A program made the translations under genes and the position numbers. The notes below the pieces were generated by a model, which was not told the DNA's origin, ran no database searches, and worked only from the letters and a program-made list of their open reading frames with translations. From assembly GCF_015832195.1 (NCBI RefSeq), contig NC_052017.1:108226929-108290928 (forward strand): a stretch of 64,000 nt of DNA. Direction: 5' to 3'. Shown here one piece after another: positions 1-13,054 of this stretch. Numbering within the stretch: the stretch's first letter is position 1; each line of letters starts with the position of its first letter. This stretch comes from Motacilla alba alba (Eukaryota > Chordata > Aves > Passeriformes > Motacillidae).

Positions 1-676
1 TTTCATCTGCATAATACTGTTGATCTTTTTGAAACAGGTCTTGGTAACACTGATAGTAGTGATGTGAGCTGAGAAACAAGCCTACTCACTATCCTTCAAA
101 AACATTAATATGCATGATGGAAAACACTGGATTGCATGACAGTTAAGCAGAAAGTAACTTGTCAAGACTATTTTTTCTGTGTTTTCTTGGACTCTATCAT
201 TCAGTCAAACCTAAGCAACAGGCAGTATCTTGTTCTATATTTAAAGTCTGCATACCATAAGTTCTGCACAATCTCTGAAGTTCTCCAAAGCTTGCTGATA
301 TATTACTTTGCTATTTACCATATTTACACCATATCAAAGCACATGATACCTGAAGCAGACAACTTGTCCTTTTCACTGCTTATGTTTTCCTTGTGTGTGT
401 AACACTTTCACATAACCATTCCCTCAAAGATCATACAAAATCCAACATAGATCTGAAACATTTGGTTGTCCTTTGTGCGGTTAAATGAAGTCCAGGAGGA
501 ATGATTTAGTGATCCAAATCTACTTCCAGACACTTTGCTGACCCTTATTTTTCTTTTTTCTTCAAAAATCCAAATAAAAACAATATTATGTTTAAACAGT
601 AAATGTATTCCACCTTTCCACCTGCAGAAACTATGAAGACTGAAAACATTTTTCCTCTTCCTTTTCCTTCCTTTTT

Positions 677-678
<2 letters not shown>

Positions 679-719
<41 letters not shown>
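679..719. repeat. Poly(T) tract, about 41 bp
   Basis: An almost pure run of T, preceded by a C/T-rich stretch. Read on the minus strand it is a poly(A) tract that produces a meaningless lysine-rich reading frame. It could be the tail of an old minus-strand retroposed copy, but no source sequence is recognisable beside it. Confidence 0.9.
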
Positions 720-720
<1 letters not shown>

Positions 721-2885
721 TTTTAATGATGTTCAAATGCATTGCACTTCTAAACAAGGTTAATAGGTACTGAAAAGAGCAAGGAATGCTCTGATCCCTA
801 TGTAGTGGAATGCTATGAAACCCAAGCTGCAACATGCATGCTGTTGTACAAATGCTAGCAGCAATTTATTAACATGATTTCCACATACTCAGGTACTCCC
901 ACATTCAACTCACATCAACAGCTGCAAACACAAAATACTACTAGAAAACTTCTATCCATGGAAACAATTGTTTTTGTGTCACAACAGTAAGTGTGGATTT
1001 AAATTATTCAGCAATACATGTAGTTTTAAAATTTTGATCAAGGTAATAATTTGACCCAAGTTATGTAAAAAAATATTCTGCTTTTGCATAAGAACATGTT
1101 TACTTTTACAAGAGATGACAATGGCTATTTAAGCAACAAAAATACAGAATATGTTCTATTTTTTTGAGGACCACAAGCTAAATTGCATCCAAGGCTTTCA
1201 ACTACTGAAGAAAACAGCCTGTAGGAACAACAAAATTATCATTATCCTGGTATCTCTGATATATGTATAGAAGCACTGTTTGTAAGACATAGAACCCATC
1301 TTTCTGTCTTCCTAATCTCAGATAAGACTGTGGGATGTTTATAAGATGCCTGCACAAGAGATATAAGATTGATCAAAGGCCTGGGAAATCTGGCCTGTGA
1401 TACAGCTTGACTGAACTTGTGTTGCTCAGTCCAAAGAAGAGGAGACCTGAAGGAGGAATCATAACTTGTTCTAAACTTCTGCAGGAAGAGGAGAGTAAAA
1501 GAGGAGGAAGGTAATTTCAGGACAAGTGAAACTGTGAGTGGATCCATGAAAGTGTCTCTATCTAAAGGCAAAGTGGTCTTAGACAAAACAAAGATTTTTT
1601 TTTGTGATACTTGTAATTATCTCCCAGGCCCTCAACATGAGCAATGCACCTGCACAGCTTTCTTTCCCTACCTTCACCTCTCTGGACCATCCCTCCTCCC
1701 GTCCCTACCTAATTGCCAGAGAGGTGGAGCTCTCCAAGGGCACCATTGACCACACTTGACATGGGAACAGCTTCCTACTTCTAGACACTTTCCCTTGTGA
1801 CAAGAAGTGCTTTGCTCAGTCAGGCAAGAAAATTATCTCTTGGTTTTGGAGAAGAAAAAATTTGCACAAAATATTTCTTCCTATTAGAAGATACTAGAAA
1901 TTAAATGGTTATTATTCCACAGGTTTTGCAGCTGGTAGGATTCCTCTGCCATTTCCATCTTCGTTCACACTGTTTTTTCTTATATTCAGTCACTAAAAAG
2001 AGTAAAAACAATGCTGTTACACCTGAGGTGCAGTACTGCCACAACAGAAGTTGCAGTCAAATGATAAAGGAAAAGGCAATATTTGAAGACTTACACTGTA
2101 ACAATTTTTTTTCAGATTCAGAAGGGGAAATATTTGAATGTGAGGCTGCATTCATGTATTTACACCATTAAGGTTCTTCCCTTTCAGTTGAAAGTAACTG
2201 TCCTGTATCTGTCTCAGGTTTCCCTCAAGATGAAGCCATTGATGCCTGATATCATCCTCCCTTTCTTTTCTGGATCCAGGAAAATTCCTACTGAAGTCAC
2301 ATAAACATGAAGTTAAATTGGACTTTCTTGGGTTTGTGGTGTAGCCTTGGACAAAACATAAACCCTCTGTCCCATAAGTATTTTAACTGTAGGCTGCCTT
2401 TCAATACTCTAACAAGCTAAGTCTTTAGCACATTTGGAGTGCACAGTTCTTTTATGCTGCATTTCAAGCAATTCAAAGCAAGTCTTATTTTAGGTAACTA
2501 TGTATAATTATAAAGCTGTGATCACCGGTTGTTAGAAGCAGATAAGATCTGGAGGGTACAAGGATATTCCAGAGTTGCTGAGGTTTTTTACTATATTATC
2601 TGGAAAATGGAGGCTATATAATAGGGACTGACTTAAAAACAGTAATAATAATTTTCATTGTGTTTACTTTTTTTCCTTTATAACAACTTTAACCTTTATC
2701 ATTCATGGATGCCATAATACTGCATTACATTAAATTTTTAAAAACTGAAAGTAAGGAAGGATTAATTCTACTTTTGATAAAAGAAAAAAATACCTTTCAT
2801 AAGCTAAAAGCTTTTTTTTTCTGACATTCACTAATTTTCAGATAGGGAAGTTCCAATTTCTAAGATTTATAGAAAAAAATAAGTA

Positions 2886-2928
2886 ATTATATATTTATAT
2901 ATGTATATGTGTATATATATATATGTGT
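2886..2928. repeat. TA/TG-rich dinucleotide repeat
   Basis: Alternating TA with interspersed TG dinucleotides over about 40 bp; a simple microsatellite that is likely to vary in length between individuals. Confidence 0.85.
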
Positions 2929-4860
2929 GCAATTTTTATTTCAGTTAAAAGGCAATTTAAGGTACATGGAAAGAATTGGGACAATACTTGCTTACTAATC
3001 CAAGTTGAAGCTGTATCCCGTAAAGATCTTATTAATCAAATAGAATCAGGGTTGATGACCAAAGAGTATCTAATTGTTTTTACAGTGTGGTCCAGGTCTG
3101 TTTGATTAGGACGATGGGACAAAATTGCTTAAGGAAATACTTAATTCTTGTTCCCAGGCACCCAAGGTAAGTATCATAACCAATCCCTCAAATTTAGGTA
3201 ATGTGGGGAATTGTCTGAGACTCATATGACTAAATTAATGTGTACTATAGCAACAAAAACATATGAGCTTGGGCTCTTTTATAGTCAGCAGAGATCTGGC
3301 CAACAATTGATGGATATGTCCCATCCTAAATTCAGTCCCTACGTTTGGTCAGATTAATATTTCACTATGAGGCATTGATTGTATTCATTCTACTTTGACT
3401 GACTACAGGTGGTGTCTACGTGTCCCTGGGTTACCTGTGTGACTAGCTCAGATGTAGACATCTACACCTCAGACATCAAAAGTTACACAAATTAATATTG
3501 GTCTTTTGGTACTGTCAGCAGGGGTTTTGTAAGATTCACTCCTATCAAACAGAACTAATACCAGAGCAAGGCACAGTTTAAAACAGCCAACTGATTGGGT
3601 TATTTCTTGAAATAGGAAAGACTTTGGGAAAAATCTTTTTTCTTAATAATTCAAAACAAGGAATGAAGTCAGCATATTTTACATTCTATCAAAGTCTACT
3701 AACTATCAGGCTACTATAGTTATTTTTCTGATATAAATGACCTTTAAAAAATTTTGAAGGCTCCCCTTTTCATTCCAATGTGGTACAGGACTCATTTGAA
3801 AACCTCTAATAGTACAAAGGGATGGAAAAATGTGTTTTGCGCATTTCAGTTCCACACCATTTTTTCACTCCAGTGTGTGCCTCCAAGGCATAATTGAACA
3901 TCTAACCCTTTTGATCCATCTGGTAGAATATATACACAGAGTGGGACTAATTTAAAAGATGTTTTGATTGACTGTAATTTACACATTCAAATCGCTTTTT
4001 GCTGTCTGCTTAACATGGCACACCCTTACCCAGTCCCTTGGCACCCTAATTAAACCAGCCTTAGATTGCCCTAGAATTTCTAACCCTTAGACAACAAAGG
4101 AAAAAATTCAGAGATGGACTATCAGATGAACAGGGGGTATAAGGTGGTTTACATGCCTGGCAAATTATCTAAACTGAGATTACCACCAGAATTACTTCAT
4201 TACCGCTTACAGCTGCAGTTACCTTAAATTTACACAAAATTTAATTCCTGAAGGTGGCAGCATCCTGGCTAAACCTATATACAGTCTTCAATGCATGCAA
4301 AACCCTAGAACATGACCATGAAATTATAAGTGTTGGTTTAGCAGTAGTGCCACATATGACCTTTTAGCACATATAACTGGGAGTATGGTCTGTGATAGCA
4401 GTTTGTTCAAGTATTTCCCATGTTTTACTCTTGAGCTGTAAAACTTAAAAATACCTTTTTTCCCTTTGATTTCTTTCAGCATTTCATGTTACTGGTCTTC
4501 ATTAACTACTGTCAGCATTGCATACAAGAAATTATGGATTTGAAATATTTTTACCTCATTGTTTTGCAAATGTAATTTTACATAACACAGGCACTGTAAA
4601 AGGAGCCACAACACAGAAGTTTTATCTTCTCTGCACACTTTAAAACTCTCTTCATAATGTGAAATGAGCACTGTAGGGAGTCTCTATTGTCTGCAAGGGG
4701 CTTTGTTTATTTTTTGCTGGGTTTTTTTCCTCTGCTTCATTCCTTATAGTTATTACCTATGCCTGTGTAGACTGACTGGTTACAGAAAAAGAAGGGACAA
4801 GGGTTTCAACCCATGTCCCTATACATACAGAGGCATGAATCAACCATTTTTACATAGGCA

Positions 4861-4902
4861 AAATTTTTTAAATTTTTTTAAATGTTAAAAAAATTTTTAA
4901 AC
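4861..4902. repeat. AT-only inverted repeat
   Basis: Runs of A and T arranged so that the left half (A3-T6-A3-T7-A3) is nearly the reverse complement of the right half, with a short central TG. It is an easily melted imperfect palindrome with no coding content. Confidence 0.6.
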
Positions 4903-5399
4903 TGTCTTTAGTAACAAACACTTGAGATCATACTGAAATCAGGGGGGAAAGGTTCCATTGAGCTTAAAGATCATGGGAAACCTTTTCTTTGGCTAGACTC
5001 ATATCAGAAAAAGCAGAGAAGAGTTATAGTTTGCTGGTTCAAAGTCCCTGGGATAGCCAGAGAGAATTTCACTCTGTCCCCAGAGGAAGACAAGCCCTAC
5101 TTCATACCCATCTACTGAGAAAAAAAACAAGCTTTTCAGAGAGGGTGAGTCCAGCCTTTCACACTTGGGTAAGCAGGGCAAACCACCCCATGCAGGATGC
5201 CATTGCTATGGCAAGGTAAAGCAATGTGTGGGCACATTCCCTTATGCTTCCTCCTGGAAGAATTTACATCATTCCTTAGTAACGGCTACACCTAAATGTT
5301 GCAAACTACCCCCGAGTTCTTCTTGGCCATTTTCCGGTATGCAAAGCATATTTTCCAGTCTGACAGGACCTTCTCCCTGCTGTAGCACAGGCTTTTGGT

Positions 5400-5470
5400 T
5401 GTCAGGTTCCTGGAGCAGAAACCTTTAGACCAGTGTTCTGGATTTGGGTTTCTGCTCCAGGAACCTGACA
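5400..5470. repeat. Perfect 24-bp inverted repeat (hairpin) with 23-nt loop
   Basis: Positions 5400-5423 (TGTCAGGTTCCTGG then AGCAGAAACC) are the exact reverse complement of 5447-5470. The loop 5424-5446 contains a further 4-bp stem, CCAG (5430-5433) with CTGG (5438-5441). The arms are mixed-sequence and GC-moderate, so this is not a low-complexity coincidence. Possible explanations are a small hairpin RNA, a miniature terminal-inverted-repeat element or a local foldback duplication. No transposase or known family is recognisable. Confidence 0.9.
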
Positions 5471-6984
5471 GATGAAGAGAGTGTCCTGGATTCCCTGTAC
5501 CTCTCCCAGTGTGCTGCTCTCTCAGAGGCACCCAGCAGCTGTCCAGCTCCAAAATGCATGTACTATTTAACTAGAAAAAAAGAAGCACTTAGGAGAAAAT
5601 GTCTTTAAAATGTTGAAATAGTATGAATAATACTTGGCTTACCTGCTTGTCATGTTTTTTTTCCACACCAAAATCCTTTTGAGGGTTTGTCTCTGTCTTG
5701 CTCAGTCTTACATCTCTCAGTGATGAGATGGGTAAAATGCCTTTTCTGTCATGTCAGAATGGAGATTCACCACATTTTCAGCTTCTCCATCTTCTTACCC
5801 TTCCCAAACCTGAGCAAACTAGTCTAAGCTAGTTCTACAGGGCAATACTTCAAAAGGCATTTTTACTGCTTAATTTTAGTATTGCAATTTACCCTCATTA
5901 TTTTTAGTTCCTACCACAAACATTCCTTGCATTAACAGATAAGTCAGGAAAGCTTTAACCATGAACTCTGTAAAAATGTGTATATAACCTCAGTAAAGTC
6001 AGGACAGTTGCTATTGAATGTGCTCTGCTCCTATAACACCTGCAATACTAGCACAGATGAAATGACACTGGTGCTGGTGGCCTGATGATTTGTGCTGGGA
6101 AGTTTCTGATGCAGGATATCACTCAAAAAAAATTTTTATCAGTTCTCTCTGGCAAAAATGCAGCTATCAGAGATCCACTGCATCACCCCTGGTCCCAGCC
6201 AAGGTAGAATTCTGCCAAGGCAGAATTAGCTCATCTCTCATGTGGTTGCCCGACTGTCAGTCTTATATCTGTGGTTTAGTTTTCACCTCGGCCACTTTGC
6301 CCTCCAGACGTGCTTGGAGACTGAGATATGAAGAAAACATGTCGGAAAGCGTAGCAAAGAAAACTGGAGTAGCTGAGAGGCATTACCTCAGCTGATGGCA
6401 AATGTTACTGACCTGCCATTCTTAGTAATCATCCGGATAAAAATAATTATTTCAAAGAGAAAATATTATATATAACAAAGAGCAAAATTAAACTGAGTGG
6501 AAATAAGGCCTGTGACTTCCTTCTGTTTCTGAAATAAGCTTAGACTTGTAGAAGAGCCCTGAGTGTAGCGGGGAGTATAAACTGGGCTGTGCCCAGACAC
6601 AGCAGGGTGAATCGCTAGAACAAAATCCTTCCTCCGCACCCTTCTGCAAGGGCAACTTGTCTGTGTCCTGCCTCTGTGTCTGCTCATGTCTGGTGACTGT
6701 CACACAAAGAAGGGGGGAATCCCAGCTCTTTACTTCTCCTTCCATTCCTTTCTCACTAAAGAGCAATACTTTCAGAAATCTGTTTTCTCTCTACCTTGAG
6801 CTTTCACCAAGACTATGAGTAGATAAGCCATAAATGCTTTGCAGACCATTCAGACCTAACTGAATGATACAAAAGTTTGTCTAGTTAGTTGCATAACAGC
6901 CTTTCAAAAATTGATTTAAATCCTTGTATTTTTGAATTAATTTAAAGTTTTGCTCATTTCACATGCCAGATGAAACTTTGCCAC

Positions 6985-7065
6985 TGTGCCTGATATGGCT
7001 GGGATGGAGTTAGATTTCTTTATGGTGGCTGGTGTGGGTCAGTGTTTTGGATTTGTGCTCATCAT
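6985..7065 (+). mobile_element. Short LTR fragment, ERVL-like
   Basis: The stretch around 'ggctgggatggagttaga' followed by 'gtgttttggatttgtgct' resembles the start of a common avian ERVL-type LTR as I remember it. Only about 80 bp are preserved and the sequence diverges soon after, so it is an old truncated copy without coding sequence. The family assignment is from memory. Confidence 0.45.
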
Positions 7066-10000
7066 ATTTTGATGAGTGGAAGTTAATCTGATTTATTGGA
7101 AAAAAAATCAAAACAATTGCACAATGAAGGTTTTCCAGCATTCACAGGTAAAAGATGTCCAAGGCAGTTTTAAAAATGGTAAACAGAAATGTACATGATC
7201 TCTTAGTCACAAATAGAAAGTTTTACCTTTACACTGGGTTACTGCATCTACAAAAAATATTCACCATATTTTTCTGACAATGTAAAAGCTGCTGGAATTT
7301 ATCACATTTTTCCTGTTAAAATTATAAACGCCACCTTATGAGAAAAGCAACTACAAGTACAATGTAACCTTCACATTAAAAAAAAATAATACAGGTGTTT
7401 GTGCTTGATGATCTCATACAGATAAACAGATATTGTCAATTTGTAAATATTTCCTTTTATTTATTTAGAAGTAACAATGTGTACTGCATTATTTCTGTGT
7501 TCAAAAGCATGTCTGTTCTTCTACTATTATGGACTTAGTGAAAACCTCCATAGGAAGTGCTTCAGTTGTATCTGAATCTCCAGTATTAAATAGATATTAG
7601 GCTTTCATGGGAACTGAGAGCTTCAGAAAATGGCTTTTAAATCGGGATGACTTGTCTTGGGAGTTTACACTGGCTGCCATCCAAGCAGAAATATCCAAAA
7701 GAGCAAATTACACCTCCACACCCAGTTAGAAAGTCTTCAGGTATTAAGTTGTTTGTTAAGTAGAGTCATTGCGTTAGTAATTTTAGCTGTGTTTGTTCTT
7801 TGTGGAAGGCAACAGGCTCTTCCAGATAGTTTCAAAACACAGCAGGGCAAAACTTGATCTTATTAAAACTAAGTTTCTACATGAACTGCTGTTTCTTGCT
7901 TCACAGACTTCCTCTGCTCATCTCACCCAAACTTACTGCTAGTGTATCTTCCTCTGTACAATATTTTTTTCACAAATATTTGTTTCAGAAACTGCCTTAA
8001 AAGCCTTTGCTTTAGGGAAAACAAGCAAAATCACAATTTTTACAGCAGACTCATTTGTATTTTTAGCCTTGTTATATTTCCCACAAATGGAAGAAAAACT
8101 GTACCTCTCTCTTGAAGAAAAGTCCTGTTACTTTGTTTTTTTAATTTAAAATTAAAAGGTCAATAAACCTGATAAAGGCTTTTTAAGTTTGCTTAGATTT
8201 CTGAATAGAAAGTACTACTCAAAGCTGTAGCTCAGCTCTTATGAATACCTTATTACAGAAGTACGCCAAGAATTATTTTCTGAATATGTTTGTCTTCAGA
8301 AAGCAAGGGTGACTTAATGGTTACACTAATAAAAATTTGTTTCACTTGGCCTTTTGCTGTTGTACTGGGAAATTTCTCCTGGAACTGTCTTCTTTCCTCT
8401 GCATCAGCAATGAAATTTCCCAGCTAGTTTCAGTGAGGGACAAGACTTATACTAACTCATAGAGGAGCAACTGGAGGTAGAGTTCAGTTCAAAGGCTGAT
8501 GTATACGCAACCTACAAGCCTAACTTGTTCCTCTGGCTGCATGGGACTCCTCGCAGGAGGAGGAAAGGCAGGATTGTGTTTTGCAGAGGGAAACAGTGCT
8601 TTAACTCTTTCCATATGAAACCACAACGCAACCCAAAGGAAGTCTGCTGCACAGTGCCTGGTGAAGATAACCTTCCCAACAGAGGACTCCAGTGCAGTGC
8701 CATGCCCTCAGTCACCTGTGTACCTGCAGGGTGTCTGCAGACTACTGACATAACCTTGTGAGAGATGGAGCTGTGGCAACCAGACTCGCAGGAATTGCAG
8801 GCACTACCCTTTCAAACTTCCTCTGCCTTGCATACTGCTGCAGAATTGCTGTGCCGAGGCTTCCCCCTCACCAAGGAGCTCAGCTGTCCCTCAGGCTCGG
8901 TGACTACCGCTGACACCGGCCAGGGCGGTTTGAATTATGCCAGTTCTCAGGGGTGATTCATCCTTCACTTGTCCATGTCTTAAAGCATGCTCAAAATCAG
9001 CATATTTCAACTCACATACAGTTTCTAAGCCAGAAAACTTTTAGCTACCATTGCTCTGGCTTGTATGGTTAATTTCCAAGTTTAAGAGGCATGAATTCAT
9101 GCCCCTTGTTGGCTGAATTTGTAATTTGCAAATGACAGGATAGATTTGCTTTTGCCTTCTCAGACCTCTGTGGAATTTCTTGTAAATTCAGCTGCAGCAT
9201 AGACACCAGAGCTTGTTTTGCAAGATATGCAGAAGAGGGCTGGTAGCATAACTAAACACAGCATAAGCCTTGAGGCTTCTTTCCAGCCAGCTGTCAAAGC
9301 TTTGAAACTATCGTGTGTTCAAGGCACTGAAAGGACCATGGAGCATGAGCCTGATGGAATGCATGGTATTCATTTATCTCTGGAAGTTTACACATCCTGC
9401 TTGATGAATTAGAGCTATAAAGTGATGAAGTGAAAGATGAAAGAAGCTGCAAAGGAGTAAGAGTTTCAGCAGTTATAAAAACTGCTTGAAAACTTGTCTT
9501 CACCAAGAAAACTTTTGATTGAAAATACTTTAAGGGATGAACAATTGATCTTGTACCTGACCTGATTGCACCCTGATGGTGCTTGACTCCAGTATGATTT
9601 CTAACAACTGCTCTGGAAAAGGACAATATTTTCCATTTAATGGATAGTGTGAGCTCTGAAGCTGAATCATGAGTAAATGTCAGACCCTGTGTCATAGGGG
9701 AAGGGTAACAGGAGAGGGAATGAGCCAGAAGTACTCCCTAACCACAGAATCTTCTGCTTTTTTAGGCATCAGCTGTAGCTCTGTGCTAAGTGCCCACAAA
9801 GTTTTGCAGACGATAAGGCAACCAATTTGCAGCTAATACTGTCTGTAAACAGCCTGTACTGCAAACTTCTTAAGCGTTAAGAGTGGTTTATTCATTTGTG
9901 CATTTACCAATTTAATTTAGCCAAAATAGCAGTGTGATGCTGCAAGGTGACTGCAAAAGCTACTGAAGAATTCATTTAAACACCCAGAAAACAGGATTTA

Positions 10001-12857
10001 GAAGTAGATTTGCCATGCAGCTCACTTAAGTCATACAACACTGTTTCCGTAGTCACACCATGTGGAAAAACTTCTATAAGCAGAGAAATGCATGTAAAAT
10101 GTATTTCTTGAGAGGGATGGAAAGCCAGCTCACTGCAGGTCTTCAGCTGATGCTCTGTCTTGTTGAATGTCATCACCCTGTGCTCCCTCTCTAGTCACTG
10201 GGAGGAGATAAGCATCTCCAGTAAGTAATTGAGAATTTGGACGCTCTGATTCATCATCTACAGGAGACTTCCTCTCCCGTGGCTGCCCAGGGAGGCAGTG
10301 CTCCTATTTGCTTTACCCAAGTGTTTAAAGTTAAATATGCTAAAGAATTCTCCAGACCAGCCAGGGAAATCCCAATGCTTTCTTCCATCTTCATTTCCTT
10401 TTCTGTTCTGGAAAACAAGCTACACAGAATTTGTATTTAGAATATGTGCATTCCCTTCTGCAAATGAGAAAGGCTTATCTAGACTGCCCCAATATCTTTT
10501 TCTCACAGAAATAATCAGTTTTCTTTTACTTTTTTTTTTTTATCTCCAACTGCACTAAGACTTTATCCAATGATTTGGGGAATGGTTTGGGCCTACTCTG
10601 CTCCTTTCCTCTTTAGAGGAAATTAAATTTTATGCTCCTACCACTGGATGGATTTAGTTTAGGGGGTAGAAGGAGACAAAAAAACCCTACTCCTCCTACT
10701 CCTCCTCAGATATGAATATTGCATTTCTGGTTACTTCCTTCTGGGAGAAGTAGCTTCTCTGAGGGATCACCTTTCCAGTGAAGGGTTGGTTGCATGAGGA
10801 AAGGAGAAGGGTGAGCAAAGCACACTGTGGCCTTGTGTTCAAGGGATTTATGGTGGGTAGGAACAGAATAGCATAGGAGTGTTTGGATACCAAGTCTAAC
10901 ATCCCCTCATCAATCACTCTTTGTCACTTACATCGATAACCAGTTACAAACAGTTTTTGAATGACTGTTGGCCACCTCTTTTGCTTCTCTCCTCTCACAG
11001 TCTGTTGTTGGTAGCATGTAATCAGCCATCTATGTATTTAAATCTAATTGCATATTTTAGATGCAAAGAAGAGGAAAACTGGGAGCTCTTGATTAAAAGA
11101 TAGAGATGGCTTTTGCAAACAGAGACTGAGGAAAATGACTTGCAGCTCATGACTTCCAGGAGGAACAGCAAGTTGCGCCTGTTGCTGGTGTTACAGCTTG
11201 TGACTGGGGGCAGAAAGGTCCATAGATATTTTCATGGGCCATAATTATGTACATGAGTAGAAAATTTAGTCATTAGAGGACCCTCTAACTTCAGTAAACT
11301 AAGCAAGAATCCAAAGCTGAAATCTGTATACTAAAAAAACACAAGCTGTAAATGCAGTACCAATTTTCAGAGGGAAGTAAAATAAACATTAAACAAATAA
11401 TCATGGGGAGCAATGGAATATCCAGCTTGCAAAAGCCTTGCGTCAGGACCAGATATATTCTGAATTATATACTTTGTTTCTAATGCATGACAAGTAAAAT
11501 TATTGTAATGGTCCCCTCTAGCCTTAAAACTATGAACTGCTTCCTCTGGTGCAGCAGCCTAACTCAGCAGGCTGACAGGAGAAGTAGTTTATTGCGCCAG
11601 CCACTGGTCTTAAAACCACACCCCAAAGGAAAGGTGCTTGCGAGGAAATTGGTGCGGTCGGCTAATGAAAGGCAACAGTGACCAGCACAGAGAGAGGATT
11701 CATTCATCTTGTTCTCTGAACAACCACAGTTTGCACCAGCTGGGGCAGGACATCCAAGAGAAGCACCTGGAAAATCACAATTGAGAGTGAAAATTTGGAT
11801 TCAAGAATGTTCTTTCACTGGTGTTGCTGGTCCAGCTGTCTAGTTTTGCATTCTGTGTTTGTGCCATCTTTCGTGAAGGTGGTGCCTTTCTTCCCCAGGA
11901 AAAAGTTTCAAGTGCAAGCTCAGCTCCCAGCACCCACCACAAATTACATATTTGCAGATTCCTCAAATTTTCCTTCCTCCTACTCAAAAACTGGTTGAAC
12001 ATTGACTGTATACTTTTCTGAAGTAAGGAATAAAATCAGATGGGATTTAGAAAAATATGAAGATTTTGATTACCTTTCTTAAAATCATTTAAACTTTATG
12101 GTAAAATGTTAATTTTTTCCATAAAATGAGAAACTCCAAGATTGCGCCAAGAGTTATAAATGCATCAGATAAGATTTTCCAGCCATTTCTGTTGATAAAC
12201 AGCAAAGAACAGCCAACGTAGAGTCCATAATGGGAGATGGCAGGTTTGGTAGAATTCCTTTTTGAAGTATTGGCTTTTTATTAATGATAAATCATGACTG
12301 AATTTTTAGAGGATTCTTAGAAACATTGTTCCCCCCTCCAATCTATGGATTTGGTATAAGTGGAAAGTGTCTACTAAAGAGAATGACAGTCTGCTTGCTT
12401 TTTGCTTACTTAGCAATTTCCATACCAAACTACCAACTGCGTCACTCTCATTCTCAGCCGCTTCCTGAATCCAGTTGGACCAGTACAGTGAGGTTAACTT
12501 ATTACCCTTCTTTGAGCTTTTTTGACAGCTGTTAAGAAGAAGACTATTAACTTATTTTAGACGACCATGTGTTTCACACAGAGGGAACCAATAACATTCA
12601 TTATATACAAGGTTCTCCTATAAGACTAATATAAGCACCTGGTCCCGTAATCCAATATATTCAGCATTCCTTTATTCTGACAGGGTTTTTTAATAGATTC
12701 TTTACATTTCTGGTTTTGTTTGCTGCTCCTTTCAAGTCTTGGCAATTTCAAATCCTTTTAAATACCTGGGCAATTGCTTGGAGGGGAAAAAAACCCAAAC
12801 ATTTCTTTTAAAGAAAGATTCTATTGCACACAACACAAAAATTTTCATGTTTCCTGG

Positions 12858-12921
12858 GCCAGAAGTTAGACTCAATGATCCTTGTGGAACCCTTTCCAAC
12901 TCAGGTTGTTGTGATTCTGTT
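12858..12921 (+). mobile_element. CR1 LINE 3'-end fragment
   Basis: The stretch 'ttagactcaatgatccttg' followed by 'ccctttccaactcagg' and 'gtgattctgtta' matches the well-known CR1 3' tail (gactcgatgatcc... cttccaactcag... attctatgattct). Only about 65 bp remain, as expected for a severely 5'-truncated copy. It lies about 130 bp upstream of a much longer CR1 copy in the same orientation. Confidence 0.8.
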
Positions 12922-13054
12922 ATTTCCCACTGTTATTACCATTATTAATGATATTGCTACTATTAGAAAACAATTATACAACACTGTGGTTTTTATGAAC
13001 ATGACTAAACCCACATTCTCTCCCAGAAAGAATTAAAAACAGGAATTAGAGATG

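Larger units (their letters stand above)
1..12857. other. Intergenic DNA upstream of the desmoglein; no gene recognised
   Basis: No open reading frame here exceeds about 130 codons, none shows a recognisable domain, and I found no run of exons with matching splice phases. In mammals the DNA upstream of the desmogleins separates them from the divergently transcribed desmocollins, but I could not identify any desmocollin exon on the minus strand. Simple repeats, an inverted repeat and an LTR scrap in this stretch are listed separately. Confidence 0.6.

Noticed and set aside
545..835. Lysine-rich minus-strand frame
   Set aside because: Produced by the poly(T) tract at 679-719.
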